A DNA stretch of 64,000 nt from the NCBI RefSeq assembly GCF_900114915.1, contig NZ_FOUS01000018.1, positions 1 through 64,000 of the forward strand, written 5' to 3'. Positions 34,372 through 43,435 of this stretch are shown here, piece after piece (the stretch's first letter is position 1; every line of letters starts with the position of its first letter). Source of the DNA: Bradyrhizobium sp. Rc3b. Lineage in GTDB: Bacteria; Pseudomonadota; Alphaproteobacteria; Rhizobiales; Xanthobacteraceae. The notes beneath the pieces are model-generated. The model was not told the DNA's origin. It saw only the letters and a list, made by a program, of their open reading frames with translations, and searched no databases. The position numbers were made by a program, and so were the translations under genes.

Positions 34372-35751
34372 ATGCGCGAGAACCTCCATCGTTTCTTTCG
34401 GGCAGCACGCGGCGTCGGCGTTCACGTCTCGCCGGCCGAAAGCATCGATGCGATGCGCGCGGTCGCACAGGTCGGCATCTCCGACCGCGCCCTCCTGCGC
34501 GATGCGCTGCTGCTGACGCTCGCCAAGTCGCAGGACGAGAAGCTCGCGCTCGGCGACTGCTTTGATCTGTTCTTCAGCCAGCCGGAGCCGCGACAGGATC
34601 AGACCGAAGCCAACAGCGAGGAGAGCGCCTCGCAGGACGTAGATCAGTCGCCCTCCTCCAGCTCGGCCAGCGAAGCGGGCGAGGGACAGCCTCCCGAGGG
34701 CTTGGGTCCGCTGGCGCAGATGCTGCTGTCGCAGGACCGCAATGCGATCGCAGCCGCCATCGCCGGCGCGTCCGGCGCCGCCTCCCTGTCGGACATCCGC
34801 TATTCCACCCAGCGCGGGATCTTTTCCAGCCGCATCCTCGACGCCATGGGCCTCCAGCGCCTGCGCGATGATCTCGACGCGCTGACTGCGAGCAACCCGG
34901 CACTGGCCGAACGTCTGCGCGCCGCGCTCGACGCCTTGCGCGAAGCCGTGCGCGACACCGTCTCGCAGGGGCTTGCACTCTACGCCCGCGAGGAGGCCGA
35001 GAATCTCCGCAACGAGATCCTGCGCAACGCGCCGCTCGCCCGCATCGAGCGGCGCCAGGTCGCGGAGATGCGCGCCCTCATCCGCCAGATCGCGCGCCGC
35101 CTGCGCGAGCGCTATTCGAAGCCGCGCAAGCGTCAGCGCCGCGGTCATCTCGACGTCCGCCGCACACTGCGCCGCAATGCGGCGTGGGGCGGCGTGCCCT
35201 TCCTCACCGCATGGAAGCGCAAGCATCGTGACCGGCCGAAGATCGTGGCACTATGCGACGTCTCCGGCTCGGTCGCGCAAGTCTCCGATTTCTTCCTGCT
35301 GCTGATCCACTCGCTGCACGAGGTGGTCGACGACGTCCGCTCCTTCGCCTTCTCCTCGCACATGATCGAGGTCAGCGAGATCCTGGAAAAGAAATCGCCG
35401 GGAGAGGCGATGGCCGAGATCATGTCCAAGGTCGGCTTCGGCTCGTCCGATTACGGCTCTTCGCTGGTCGATTTCGAAAAGGACTTCATGGGCACGCTGA
35501 CGCCGCAAACCACGGTGATCGTGCTCGGCGACGCCCGCAGCAACAATCTCGACCCGCGTGCCGACATCCTGCGCCGCATCTCCGAACGCTCGAAGCGGCT
35601 GGTCTGGCTCAATCCCGAAGGACGGCTCGCCTGGGGCTTTGGTGATTCCGAGATGCCGCGCTATGCGACCTTCTGTACGGTCGTGCGCCAATGCGCCACC
35701 GCTCAGCAGCTCGAGCGCGCGGTGTCAGATATCGTGGCGACTTATCAGTAG
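34372..35751 (+). CDS. VWA-domain protein (CoxE-like), MoxR partner
   Basis: A 459-residue soluble protein. The N terminus (MRENLHRFFRAARGVGVHVS) and LRDALLLTLAKSQDE match CoxE-type proteins; a Ser/Glu-rich linker is followed by a C-terminal VWA domain with an intact MIDAS motif (CDVSGSVAQ). Forms a functional pair with the MoxR ATPase upstream (5-base gap). No carbon monoxide dehydrogenase lies beside them, though a molybdenum xanthine dehydrogenase is encoded 15 kb away. TTG at 34363 is an alternative start overlapping the MoxR stop. Confidence 0.9.
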   Translation: MRENLHRFFRAARGVGVHVSPAESIDAMRAVAQVGISDRALLRDALLLTLAKSQDEKLALGDCFDLFFSQPEPRQDQTEANSEESASQDVDQSPSSSSASEAGEGQPPEGLGPLAQMLLSQDRNAIAAAIAGASGAASLSDIRYSTQRGIFSSRILDAMGLQRLRDDLDALTASNPALAERLRAALDALREAVRDTVSQGLALYAREEAENLRNEILRNAPLARIERRQVAEMRALIRQIARRLRERYSKPRKRQRRGHLDVRRTLRRNAAWGGVPFLTAWKRKHRDRPKIVALCDVSGSVAQVSDFFLLLIHSLHEVVDDVRSFAFSSHMIEVSEILEKKSPGEAMAEIMSKVGFGSSDYGSSLVDFEKDFMGTLTPQTTVIVLGDARSNNLDPRADILRRISERSKRLVWLNPEGRLAWGFGDSEMPRYATFCTVVRQCATAQQLERAVSDIVATYQ

Positions 35752-35770
35752 GTTTTGCCCGCGGCTAACG

Positions 35771-35953
35771 TCAGATCCGCGCAAGCTCCACTTGGCCGAC
35801 GTTACACTCCCGGAAGTGATAGGCAATTTCGTCGAGCGCGCGCTGCTCCCATTCCTCGGCTTGCGCGAGCCAAAAAACCCGGCGATTGAAATCGAGCGCG
35901 GCACGCTCCCGGCACAGGGATTCCTGACTGCGAATTTCGACCAGCCTGTTCAT
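35771..35953 (-). CDS. Small hypothetical protein
   Basis: A 60-residue helical protein starting MNRLVEIRSQESLCRERAAL with AEEWEQRALDEIAYHFRECN. AGGAGTGG upstream decides ATG 35953. Looks like a conserved rhizobial small protein of unknown role. Convergent with the VWA gene. Confidence 0.7.
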   Translation of the reverse strand: MNRLVEIRSQESLCRERAALDFNRRVFWLAQAEEWEQRALDEIAYHFRECNVGQVELARI

Positions 35954-36305
35954 GCACTCCACTCCTGGCAGCGTGAAGTCATTCCCCGGGAATCACCGTA
36001 ACAGAGTCCTCAACCTTTCGCCTCACGATTTCTGTGCATATTGCGACGCAGAATGGGACAGCAGCGCTTCCCGTGCACCGCGGTAACTTGCGGTGCAACA
36101 TCAATCCAAAATCATCAATATGTGATCGAAGCTCGGGACGATATTCGCGGTCGAACGATCTTTACTCTTGTGGCGCAATGAAGTGCGGCAATTCGTGAAG
36201 AGAGGTTCTAAACTGCGCACCGAATTCCCGACTCATTGTCGTCGCATGGTCTTCATGCAGCGCCGCTAACAGAGGCGCGCGAATGGTACTATCGCTTGAG
36301 GCAAC
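35954..36305. other. Intergenic region with a perfect hairpin
   Basis: No gene. At 36073-36096 TGCACCGC and GCGGTGCA form an 8-bp perfect stem around an 8-base loop; no T-run, so more likely a protein site or repeat than a terminator. Confidence 0.5.
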
Positions 36306-36527
36306 ATGAGCAACGACGTCGACTTCGATCTTTCGCCGGACCAGTGGGAAGCTCTGCGCACACTTCGCAACCCCGTGTCGGGCGGTCGCCTCTCCAAGGC
36401 CTATCTTATCGAAAGTCTGGTCAAGTTCGGCCTCGTTGTCGTCAATGACGGCGTACCCGTGATGACGCCCACCGGACGCAAGGCGCTCGTGCGCGGATCA
36501 TGCCGGCTGCTGGATCTTGCGGCATGA
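36306..36527 (+). CDS. Small hypothetical protein (winged-helix-like)
   Basis: A 73-residue protein starting MSNDVDFDLSPDQWEALRTL; SKAYLIESLVKFGLVVVNDG and VMTPTGRKALVRGS resemble the C-terminal half of a winged-helix domain. GAGG upstream of the ATG. Probably DNA-binding but unproven. Confidence 0.65.
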   Translation: MSNDVDFDLSPDQWEALRTLRNPVSGGRLSKAYLIESLVKFGLVVVNDGVPVMTPTGRKALVRGSCRLLDLAA

Positions 36528-36594
36528 CGATGCCTTTCGTTTTGGCGAAGGCATAACGGCTGACCGCGGGTCCCGCGCTCCCGACGCAGCAGAC

Positions 36595-36649
36595 GACGCA
36601 AGAAGCGTTGCGTCGCTCCCGCAATATCAGAGCGACGTCCTGCGTCGCT
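36595..36649 (+). promoter_or_regulatory. Two inverted repeats, candidate DctD activator sites
   Basis: GACGCAA/TTGCGTC at 36595-36614 and AGCGACG/CGTCGCT at 36631-36649, 22-92 bases upstream of the sigma-54 promoter, as expected for an enhancer-binding activator such as DctD. Confidence 0.6.
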
Positions 36650-36670
36650 TTCCGGATCCCCCGCGACAAT

Positions 36671-36687
36671 CTGGCACGGTTGTTGCT
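36671..36687 (+). promoter_or_regulatory. Sigma-54 (RpoN) promoter of dctA
   Basis: CTGGCACGGTTGTTGCT fits the -24/-12 consensus TGGCAC-N5-TTGCT with no mismatch. It lies 43 bases before the dctA ATG. Confidence 0.9.
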
Positions 36688-36729
36688 CCTGTTTGACGTC
36701 CACGTCGCGTCAAACCGGGGGAATCCACC

Positions 36730-38049
36730 ATGTCGACCATCACCGCGGCACCCGCCGCCGAGCCGAAGCCGCTCTACGCCTCGCTGTTCGTGCAGGTCCT
36801 GGCAGCGCTGGTGCTTGGCGTCATCCTGGGCATGGCCGTCCCGGATTTCGCGATCGGGCTCAAGCTCCTCAGCGACGCTTTCCTGAAGCTGATCTCGATG
36901 ATCGTGGCGCCGATCGTGTTCTGCGTCGTCGTGCACGGCATTGCCGGCGCCGGCGACCTCAAGAAGGTCGGCCGGGTCGGCGTCAAGGCGCTGGTCTATT
37001 TCGAGATCATGACGACCGTCGCGCTCGTCGTCGGCCTGTTGCTCGCTTATCTCTTCGGCCCCGGCCACGGCATGAACATCGATCCCTCGACGCTGGATGC
37101 CAAAGCGCTCAACACCTATGCCGACAATGCCCACAAGCTGTCCGGCGGCGGCATCGGCGCCTTTCTGATGAACGTGATCCCGACCACCTCCTTCGATGCG
37201 CTATCGCGCAACGACGTGCTCCAGGTGCTGTTCTTCGCGGTCCTGTTCGGCGTCGGCCTCGCGCTCGTCGGCGGCGAGAAGGGCAAGCTCGTCACCAGCA
37301 TGATCGATGCGGCTTCCACCGTGCTGTTCCGCGTCATGGGGCTGATCGTCCGCGTTGCCCCGCTCGGCGTGCTCGGCGCGGTCGCCTACACCGTCGGCAA
37401 ATACGGCGTCGGCTCGCTGAAGCAGCTCGTGTCGCTGGTGATGCTGTTCTACGTCTCGGTCGGCATCTTCGTGCTGGGCGTGCTCGGCGGCGTGATGGCG
37501 CTCGCCGGGATCAACATCCTCAAATTCCTCGCCTACCTGCGCGAAGAGTTGACCATCGTGCTCGCGACCGCCTCCTCCGATGCCGTGCTGCCGCAGATCA
37601 TGAAGAAGCTCGAGCGGATGGGCGTGAAGGATTCCGTGGTCGGTCTCGTAATCCCGACCGGTTATTCCTTCAACCTCGACGCCTTCTCGATCTATCTGAC
37701 GCTGGCCGTCGTCTTCATCGCGCAGGCGACCAACACGCCGCTGTCCTTCGGCGATCTCCTGCTGGTTCTCGGCGTCTCCCTGATCACCTCGAAGGGCGCG
37801 CATGGCGTGCCGGGTTCGGCCATCGTGATCCTGGCCGCGACGCTCAATGCGGTGCCGAGCATTCCTGCAATCGGCCTCGTGCTGGTGTTGTCGGTCGACT
37901 GGTTCATCGGCATGGCCCGCGCGCTCGGCAATCTCGTCGGCAATTGCGTGGCGACCGTCGTGGTCGCGGCCTGGGAAGGCGATCTCGATCGCACCAAGGC
38001 GGCCAAGGTGCTGGAGGGCGGCGAGCTGGTGGACGTGACGGCGGGATAG
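36730..38049 (+). CDS. dctA: C4-dicarboxylate:cation symporter DctA
   Basis: A 439-residue inner-membrane transporter of the DAACS family, importing succinate, fumarate and malate with cations. Family signatures are intact: NVIPTTSFDALSRNDVLQVL, LATASSDAVLPQIMKKLERM (substrate loop) and VIPTGYSFNLDAFSIYLTLA. Preceded by a perfect sigma-54 promoter with two upstream inverted repeats, which indicates DctB/DctD-type control, though these genes are not in the window. In rhizobia this transporter feeds nitrogen-fixing bacteroids. Confidence 0.96.
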   Translation: MSTITAAPAAEPKPLYASLFVQVLAALVLGVILGMAVPDFAIGLKLLSDAFLKLISMIVAPIVFCVVVHGIAGAGDLKKVGRVGVKALVYFEIMTTVALVVGLLLAYLFGPGHGMNIDPSTLDAKALNTYADNAHKLSGGGIGAFLMNVIPTTSFDALSRNDVLQVLFFAVLFGVGLALVGGEKGKLVTSMIDAASTVLFRVMGLIVRVAPLGVLGAVAYTVGKYGVGSLKQLVSLVMLFYVSVGIFVLGVLGGVMALAGINILKFLAYLREELTIVLATASSDAVLPQIMKKLERMGVKDSVVGLVIPTGYSFNLDAFSIYLTLAVVFIAQATNTPLSFGDLLLVLGVSLITSKGAHGVPGSAIVILAATLNAVPSIPAIGLVLVLSVDWFIGMARALGNLVGNCVATVVVAAWEGDLDRTKAAKVLEGGELVDVTAG

Positions 38050-38060
38050 CGTCCCCGCGG

Positions 38061-39527
38061 TCAGTCATTCCATTGCAGGAGCGGCGTTCCATACGCCCTC
38101 CTCCAGACCGACAGGAAGCGCGGAAACCAGGAATGGGCCACGGCGCCCTTGTAAGCCCAGGTGCGATACTTCAGCCCCCGTTCCGAGATCAGCTCCTGAT
38201 ATCCGCCGTGCACTTCGGTCGCGGTGCGAATGTCCTTCAATATGCCTTGCGCGCAGGCCCGGTAGCGATCACCGCCGGAGACCTCGTCGTAGTCGAGCAT
38301 CCGGTCCGCGAATTCGACGTTGAACGTCGGCCAGGATGAGCGCCCCTGATAGGCGGGAGCCGCAATCTTGTGGATCATCTTGTTCCGCGGATTATCCGCG
38401 GACACCAGGAAGTGGAACGTCGAGGGTATGCGGAAGCGCGGCTCTGCAATGATCAGATCCGCCGTGGCCGCGAACAGTGCACGCTCGCCGGCATCGGTCA
38501 TGTCCCAGAAGCCGCGATGCACGCCGACGAAGTCCAGCGCAACCGAGGACACCGGCGGGCCCTTCGGACCATCCAGGGAATGCCTGATGTAGCCGTCTTT
38601 GCCGAACAGGCGGAGCAGGTCTTTCTTGTACTGTGCGAGGCCGCGTCCGAGCAGCCGCTTCAGCTCGCTCTCGTCGACGATGCCGAGCTGCACGCTCCAC
38701 ACGAAGGTCGTGTAGACGCAGGCATTGGTGACAAAACGCCTACGTTCCGCACGGGTATCCGTTGCAGCGGAGCGAGGGCCACGGGCATCACACAGCAAAT
38801 ACCTGGTGCCGTCATCGTCGAACGGCTCGAGCTCGCTTGCGAGCCGGAGGATCGCACGCTTCAGATCACCGCCATATTCTGCCAGCAGCAGGCGGCCGGC
38901 ATGCGCGCATTGCGACATCGCCAGATAGGACGGCGCCCTCTGATCGGCCGAGATCATCTGCTGCAGGCCGGCCAGAATGCCGAGCAGCGTATCCGAGGGC
39001 TGCGAGAAATAGTTCACGCCGAGGTACCGACCGCGCCCCGCCGGGACGATGGTGGTCGTGACGACGTCGGCGCGAACCGCCTCCAGCAACAGACGGATGC
39101 TCTTGTCGAGCAGCCGGGCCCGCCGCACTGCGTCCTGCGCATCCATGATCGTCTCGGGGTCGAGAACATCAGGATAGAACCAGGCGAAGTCACGGGGATA
39201 ATAGGCGGATGCGTGCGGCGCGCCCGTGACAAGGAAGGCCTCGGTGACCGAAAAGGCGCTGTCCATCGAGTGCCGGTAAAGGTCCTCGATGGCCGACAAC
39301 GAATGGTGTGACTTCCTCAGGAATCGATCACCGAGAAAATTGACCGCCTGGAGGGCGTTGGCGAAAAAGGTCGCGGCCACGCCTTGGTAAAATCGGTTTC
39401 CGCGATCTGAGGGCAACGAGATATCACTATTCATATGTGGCGAGGTCACTCCGATGGTGCGGCCACCATCCGAAGCATGGCTGATTCGTATTTCCTCCAG
39501 ATGACGTACCGGCTTCCAGCGAGGCAC
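38061..39527 (-). CDS. Six-hairpin glycosidase-like hypothetical protein
   Basis: A 488-residue soluble protein of uncertain function. Spaced acidic and aromatic motifs (SAYYPRDFAWFYPDVLDPET, GRGRYLGVNYFSQPSD, GFWDMTDAGERAL, LQWND end) recall the alpha/alpha six-barrel fold of glucosidases and trehalases, but no catalytic pair can be assigned. It lies 16 bases after the stop of the allantoate amidohydrolase gene and is probably cotranscribed with it, which would be unusual company for a glycosidase. The GTG at 39527 is used; ATG 39434 is an alternative. Confidence 0.6.
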   Translation of the reverse strand: MPRWKPVRHLEEIRISHASDGGRTIGVTSPHMNSDISLPSDRGNRFYQGVAATFFANALQAVNFLGDRFLRKSHHSLSAIEDLYRHSMDSAFSVTEAFLVTGAPHASAYYPRDFAWFYPDVLDPETIMDAQDAVRRARLLDKSIRLLLEAVRADVVTTTIVPAGRGRYLGVNYFSQPSDTLLGILAGLQQMISADQRAPSYLAMSQCAHAGRLLLAEYGGDLKRAILRLASELEPFDDDGTRYLLCDARGPRSAATDTRAERRRFVTNACVYTTFVWSVQLGIVDESELKRLLGRGLAQYKKDLLRLFGKDGYIRHSLDGPKGPPVSSVALDFVGVHRGFWDMTDAGERALFAATADLIIAEPRFRIPSTFHFLVSADNPRNKMIHKIAAPAYQGRSSWPTFNVEFADRMLDYDEVSGGDRYRACAQGILKDIRTATEVHGGYQELISERGLKYRTWAYKGAVAHSWFPRFLSVWRRAYGTPLLQWND

Positions 39528-39543
39528 CTTCGACCTGATCGGG

Positions 39544-40803
39544 CTAGCCTTCCCGCGGCCTGAAATTCTCGATCACCCGCAGCAGCACCCGCGCACCGGC
39601 GTCGGCGTCGGCAAGCTCCACATGCTCGTCCGGGTGGTGGCTGATGCCGCCGCGGCAGCGGACGAAGATCATGCCGACATCGGCGATGTCGATCATGGCC
39701 ATGCCGTCATGCCCCGCTCCGCTCGGCAGCTCGAACACGGAGAACCCCTCCGCTCCGATCGCCTGCGCGATCTGCTCCTTGAGCCACGGCGCGCAAGGCG
39801 CGGTGCGGTTCTCGTGGGTGACGTCGAGCTGGAGGGCCAGGTGCCGGCGCTTGGCGATCGCCTCGATCTGGCGGACGATATCGGCGACCGCGCGCTTGCG
39901 GTGCATATCGGTCGGCGCGCGCATGTCGATGGTGAACGACACCTCGCCCGGAATGACGTTGGTGGCGCCGGGCCTCGCCTGGATGTAGCCGACGGTGCCG
40001 ACAAGGCCGCTCTCGTCGGTGCGGCAAAAATGCTCGATCGCGCCGATGCACTCGGCCGCACCCGTGAGCGCATCGCGGCGCAGCGCCATCGGCACGGTAC
40101 CGGCGTGCCCCGCCATGCCGGTCAGCCGCGCGGCAAGCCGCGTCGCACCGGCAATCGCGGTGACGACACCGACAGGCAGGTCCTGCGCTTCCAGCACCGG
40201 CCCCTGCTCGATGTGCAATTCGAGATAGGCAAGCAGCTCGCGCCGCGTCCGCGCGGCTGCTCCGATATGATCGGGATCGAGGCCGAACTGTACGAGCGCA
40301 TCGCGCATCGACACACCGTCGCGGTCGCGCACGTGCAACACACTCTCGTCGAAGGTGCCGGCCACGGCACGGCTGCCGAGCAAGGTCGAAGCGAAGCGCA
40401 CGCCCTCCTCATCGGCAAAGCCGACGATCTCGATCGCGAACGGCAGGCGCTTGCCACGGCGATTGAGATCGGCAACGCAGGCGATGGCCGTGATCACCCC
40501 CAACGGCCCGTCCCATTTGCCGGCATCGCGTACGGTGTCGTAGTGCGACCCGAGCATCAGGCAGGGCGCGCCGGGCCGCTGGCCTTCGTAGCGGCCGCAG
40601 ACATTGCCGATCGCGTCAAGGCGCGCGCTCATGCCGGCCTCGCGCATCCAGCTCAGCAGGAGGTCCGCCGCCTCGCGCAATTCCTTGGTGAGATAGATGC
40701 GGGTGAGGTTGTCGCCTGCTTCCGAGATCGCAGCCAGATCGTTGATCCGACGCACGATCTCTTCGCCGAGCGGTGCATTTTGAACGGCGTTGGCGGCACC
40801 CAT
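39544..40803 (-). CDS. allC: Allantoate amidohydrolase / N-carbamoyl amidase (M20)
   Basis: A 419-residue zinc-dependent amidohydrolase of the AllC/HyuC/beta-ureidopropionase group. Metal-binding motifs: SHYDTVRDAGKWDGP, FADEEGVRF, LELHIEQGPVLEA and the late SGAGHDGMAM. In this purine locus it most likely splits allantoate, the product of the PuuE allantoinase encoded at 54277-55212. N-carbamoyl amino acid hydrolase activity is an alternative. ATG 40803 chosen to fit the family N terminus; 361 bases separate it from the divergent guaD gene. Confidence 0.87.
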   Translation of the reverse strand: MGAANAVQNAPLGEEIVRRINDLAAISEAGDNLTRIYLTKELREAADLLLSWMREAGMSARLDAIGNVCGRYEGQRPGAPCLMLGSHYDTVRDAGKWDGPLGVITAIACVADLNRRGKRLPFAIEIVGFADEEGVRFASTLLGSRAVAGTFDESVLHVRDRDGVSMRDALVQFGLDPDHIGAAARTRRELLAYLELHIEQGPVLEAQDLPVGVVTAIAGATRLAARLTGMAGHAGTVPMALRRDALTGAAECIGAIEHFCRTDESGLVGTVGYIQARPGATNVIPGEVSFTIDMRAPTDMHRKRAVADIVRQIEAIAKRRHLALQLDVTHENRTAPCAPWLKEQIAQAIGAEGFSVFELPSGAGHDGMAMIDIADVGMIFVRCRGGISHHPDEHVELADADAGARVLLRVIENFRPREG

Positions 40804-41164
40804 CTCGACGAGCTTTCTCTTCTCTGGACCGCGGCAGCGGCTGTCCTGGCGACAATCGGTACACGGTCGGCGGCAAATCACGCACCGGCCCGTCCCAACC
40901 GCCGCGTGGTTAGCATGAATGCGCGTGCGCGGCAGGCTGCGTCGCGCCGGTCATGCACAGGCGCGGCAACGGTTCACCCAATAACAGGACCCGAACCGCC
41001 CGCATAATCAATATTTTCAATCGCTTATCCGGAATATACCGTCAATAAGCCGGGGGCGGCTGGTGGAGATGTTCCACGGCGAATTCGTGTATGAAGGATG
41101 GGCCAGCGAAACCGGTCTCGCCGCGATCGGCCGCGCATGGCCGGGCACTGACCGCGGAGGATTG
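40804..41164. other. Divergent promoter region of allC and guaD
   Basis: No gene. The centre (about 41005-41050) is AT-rich (ATAATCAATATTTTCAATCG), a likely site for both promoters and a regulator. No motif could be assigned to a known regulator. Confidence 0.5.
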
Positions 41165-41650
41165 ATGGCCGGCGCATCGAAGCGTGACGAGCAGTTTCTG
41201 CGTTTGTCCTTCGCGGTCGCGCGCCGCTCCCTCACGCATGGCAACCACCCGTTCGGCTGCATCGTCGTCGATGCGGACGGCAGGGTGCTGATCGAGACCG
41301 AGAACGGCTACATGCCGGATCAAGACGGCACCGCGCATGCCGAACGTCTCGCGGCCACCCAGGCCTGCCGCACACTCGGCCGCGAGGTGCTGGCGACCGC
41401 GACGCTCTATTCCTCGGCAGAGCCCTGCGCGATGTGCGCCGGCGCGATCTACTGGGCTGGCATCGGCCGCGTCGTCTATGGGCTCAGCGAGCATCGCCTG
41501 CGCGGCGTCACCGGCAACCATCCTGACAACCCGACCCTCGACCTGCCGTGCCGCGAGGTCTTTGCCAGCGGCCAGCGGCCGACCGAGGTCGTTGGTCCGC
41601 TGCTCGAGGACGAAGCCGAAGCGCTGCACGACGGCGTCTGGACGAAGTAA
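41165..41650 (+). CDS. guaD: Guanine deaminase (cytidine-deaminase fold)
   Basis: A 161-residue deaminase. Zinc site: HAE in GTAHAERLAAT and PCAMC in SSAEPCAMCAGAIYW. Size and the YGLSEHRLRG end match the CDA-fold guanine deaminase/nucleoside deaminase group, so it should convert guanine to xanthine for the xanthine dehydrogenase in this locus. GGAGG before the ATG at 41165 is decisive over the upstream 34-codon extension. A tRNA-adenosine deaminase role is less likely given context. Confidence 0.85.
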   Translation: MAGASKRDEQFLRLSFAVARRSLTHGNHPFGCIVVDADGRVLIETENGYMPDQDGTAHAERLAATQACRTLGREVLATATLYSSAEPCAMCAGAIYWAGIGRVVYGLSEHRLRGVTGNHPDNPTLDLPCREVFASGQRPTEVVGPLLEDEAEALHDGVWTK

Positions 41651-41672
41651 GCGTTACCACAAGTTCGGATCT

Positions 41673-41764
41673 GTAGGGTGGGCAAAGGCGCCCTTGCGCC
41701 GTGCCCACCATCGGATTGCTACGGCAGCAGAAGTCGTGGGCACGCTTCGCTTTGCCCACCCTAC
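41673..41764. repeat. Dispersed palindromic repeat, copy 1
   Basis: GTAGGGTGGGCAAAGGCGC at the left and its near inverted copy GCGTGGGCACG...CTTTGCCCACCCTAC at the right enclose a short centre. A second copy is at 56317-56406. Looks like a non-autonomous REP or MITE-type element. Confidence 0.85.
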
Positions 41765-41784
41765 GGCTGCCACGTGTCAAGCAG

Positions 41785-42888
41785 TCAGAACTTCACGGTG
41801 ATCCCGGAGTAGAGCGAGGACTCGGTGCACGACCCGGTGCTCACCGTCCGGCCACCGACCGCCGTGGTACAGCCAACGGCAAGGTTGTGATCGAGACCGA
41901 ACTTGTTCTGCCAGTAGCGGTAGGCCACCCAGACGTCCACGAAGTGGGAATACTTGTCACCCCAGGCGGCCTTCGAGGCATCGAAGGTCAGGCGGATCGG
42001 CTCCGAGTTCAACTCGACCGCCGTGTTGTAGACGCCGTTCGCGGGGCTGTAGGGAAGCGGCTGGGTGTCGGTGCCCTTCTTGCCATACCAGCCGGCGCGG
42101 CCGCTGATCGAGAAATATTGCATGTTCGGCGGCAGGAAGCCGAGATCCATGTAGTAATTGACCTCGACCGCCCAGGTTGGCTTGAACGAGGTGTTGCCGT
42201 CTGCAAGACAGGTCACGCCGGGAACGCCCGCACCGAACAGTCCGCATTGACTGAATGAGTTGTGATTGGCGAACTCCCAGTACACCAGCGGCGCGACGTT
42301 GATGTAACCCTTGTAGGGCAGATCGAACGCAAACTGCAGACCGCCGACGACGTCGCGCTTGGCCGCGCCGAAATACCGGTTTTCCGTGTTGGCATCCATG
42401 CCAACCTCGAACGAGATGTTGTGAAGCGGCCCCGCGGTGAAGGCCTTGGTGTCGAAGAGCTCATTCCAGCCGAACGTCGAGCGGAACAGTCCGTAGATCT
42501 CCGTTGCACCGGCGCACGTTGCCGGCGCGCCGAAGATCGTGTCCGCGTTGGTGCAGGGCGCAGACGGGTCATTGTGGTCGGACTTGAACATCGAGATGGT
42601 GAAGAAGTTCGTGCCGTATGCCCAGAGATCGAAATGCGTGAACGAGTAAACCTGCTTGGTGGTCTTGCTGTCGATCGATCCATCCGGCCGGAACGACCAC
42701 GCACCGGGCTGCGAGGCGTTGAAGATGTAGGAGAAGGTGACGCGGTTATCGATCACCAGGAAGAACGGGAGATCCGCCGCCTTCTTGGCAGCCTTGACCG
42801 GCAGATCCGCCGCGAAAGCCAGGCCACCGGTGGCCAGCGTGGCAAGTGACAGCGCCGTTGCTGCAATTGCCCTGAAACGAAACGACAT
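41785..42888 (-). CDS. Outer-membrane channel-like protein in purine locus
   Basis: A 367-residue protein with a signal peptide (TGGLAFAADLP) and a beta-barrel-like pattern: alternating aromatic strands (VYSFTHFDLWAYGTNFFTIS, YRYWQNKFGLDHNL) and a C-terminal LYSGITVKF ending in Phe, typical of outer-membrane proteins. The pattern recalls Tsx-type nucleoside channels. Its position, divergent from a nucleoside/nucleobase ABC transporter, suggests it lets purines through the outer membrane. Substrate is inferred. Confidence 0.75.
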   Translation of the reverse strand: MSFRFRAIAATALSLATLATGGLAFAADLPVKAAKKAADLPFFLVIDNRVTFSYIFNASQPGAWSFRPDGSIDSKTTKQVYSFTHFDLWAYGTNFFTISMFKSDHNDPSAPCTNADTIFGAPATCAGATEIYGLFRSTFGWNELFDTKAFTAGPLHNISFEVGMDANTENRYFGAAKRDVVGGLQFAFDLPYKGYINVAPLVYWEFANHNSFSQCGLFGAGVPGVTCLADGNTSFKPTWAVEVNYYMDLGFLPPNMQYFSISGRAGWYGKKGTDTQPLPYSPANGVYNTAVELNSEPIRLTFDASKAAWGDKYSHFVDVWVAYRYWQNKFGLDHNLAVGCTTAVGGRTVSTGSCTESSLYSGITVKF

Positions 42889-43435
42889 CCTGAATACCCC
42901 CAAGTTTGGACACGTCAATGAACGCCCTTGGGTGCGAGACTTGCGCCGATCTCCCGGAGGGAGAAGCCTCAACTTTTTTCAAGGCGTGCCGCTTGTTTTG
43001 GCAAGGGGCGGCGTTTCTTCGGGGGATTTAGGAAGTTTTCTTGCAGCGGGCATGTGGCCCGCATGGCCGGCTATTGCCGGACATTCCCGTCTGATTTCGC
43101 TCTTCTTTCATGTCGAGCGGATGTTGGGAGACGGACGGTCAGGAGCCAATGTTGCGTCGATCCGCAATGCATAAACGCGATGGCGCAACTTTGCTCACTG
43201 CGACGTCAAGGCTGCATAGCGGGTTCCGATTTGCCTTGAACCGTCACAAATCTGCAACAGGCGCCCGCGGAAGCCGCGCCCGTAAGGCAATGTGCGGGCG
43301 CCTGAACACGGGGCTTCGTCCCGGCGAGAGCCGGCGCGCTGCCACAAGCTGCCTGCCAAAGCGTTGAGCAAGGGATGACGCATTTTCCCACCTTACGCCG
43401 GGGTTCAAACTGGCCCACTATTGGGGCATTTCACC
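42889..43435. other. Divergent control region of channel and ABC transporter
   Basis: 547 bp without a credible gene. Must contain both promoters and 5' leaders. No recognised regulator site; guanine-sensing riboswitches were looked for and not seen. Confidence 0.45.

Noticed and set aside
36693..38339. A 548-codon frame overlapping dctA in another register
   Set aside because: Arg/Pro-rich shadow; dctA itself has intact transporter motifs and a sigma-54 promoter.
42889..43435. Purine riboswitch upstream of the ABC importer
   Set aside because: No three-helix core with the conserved loop sequences could be recognised.
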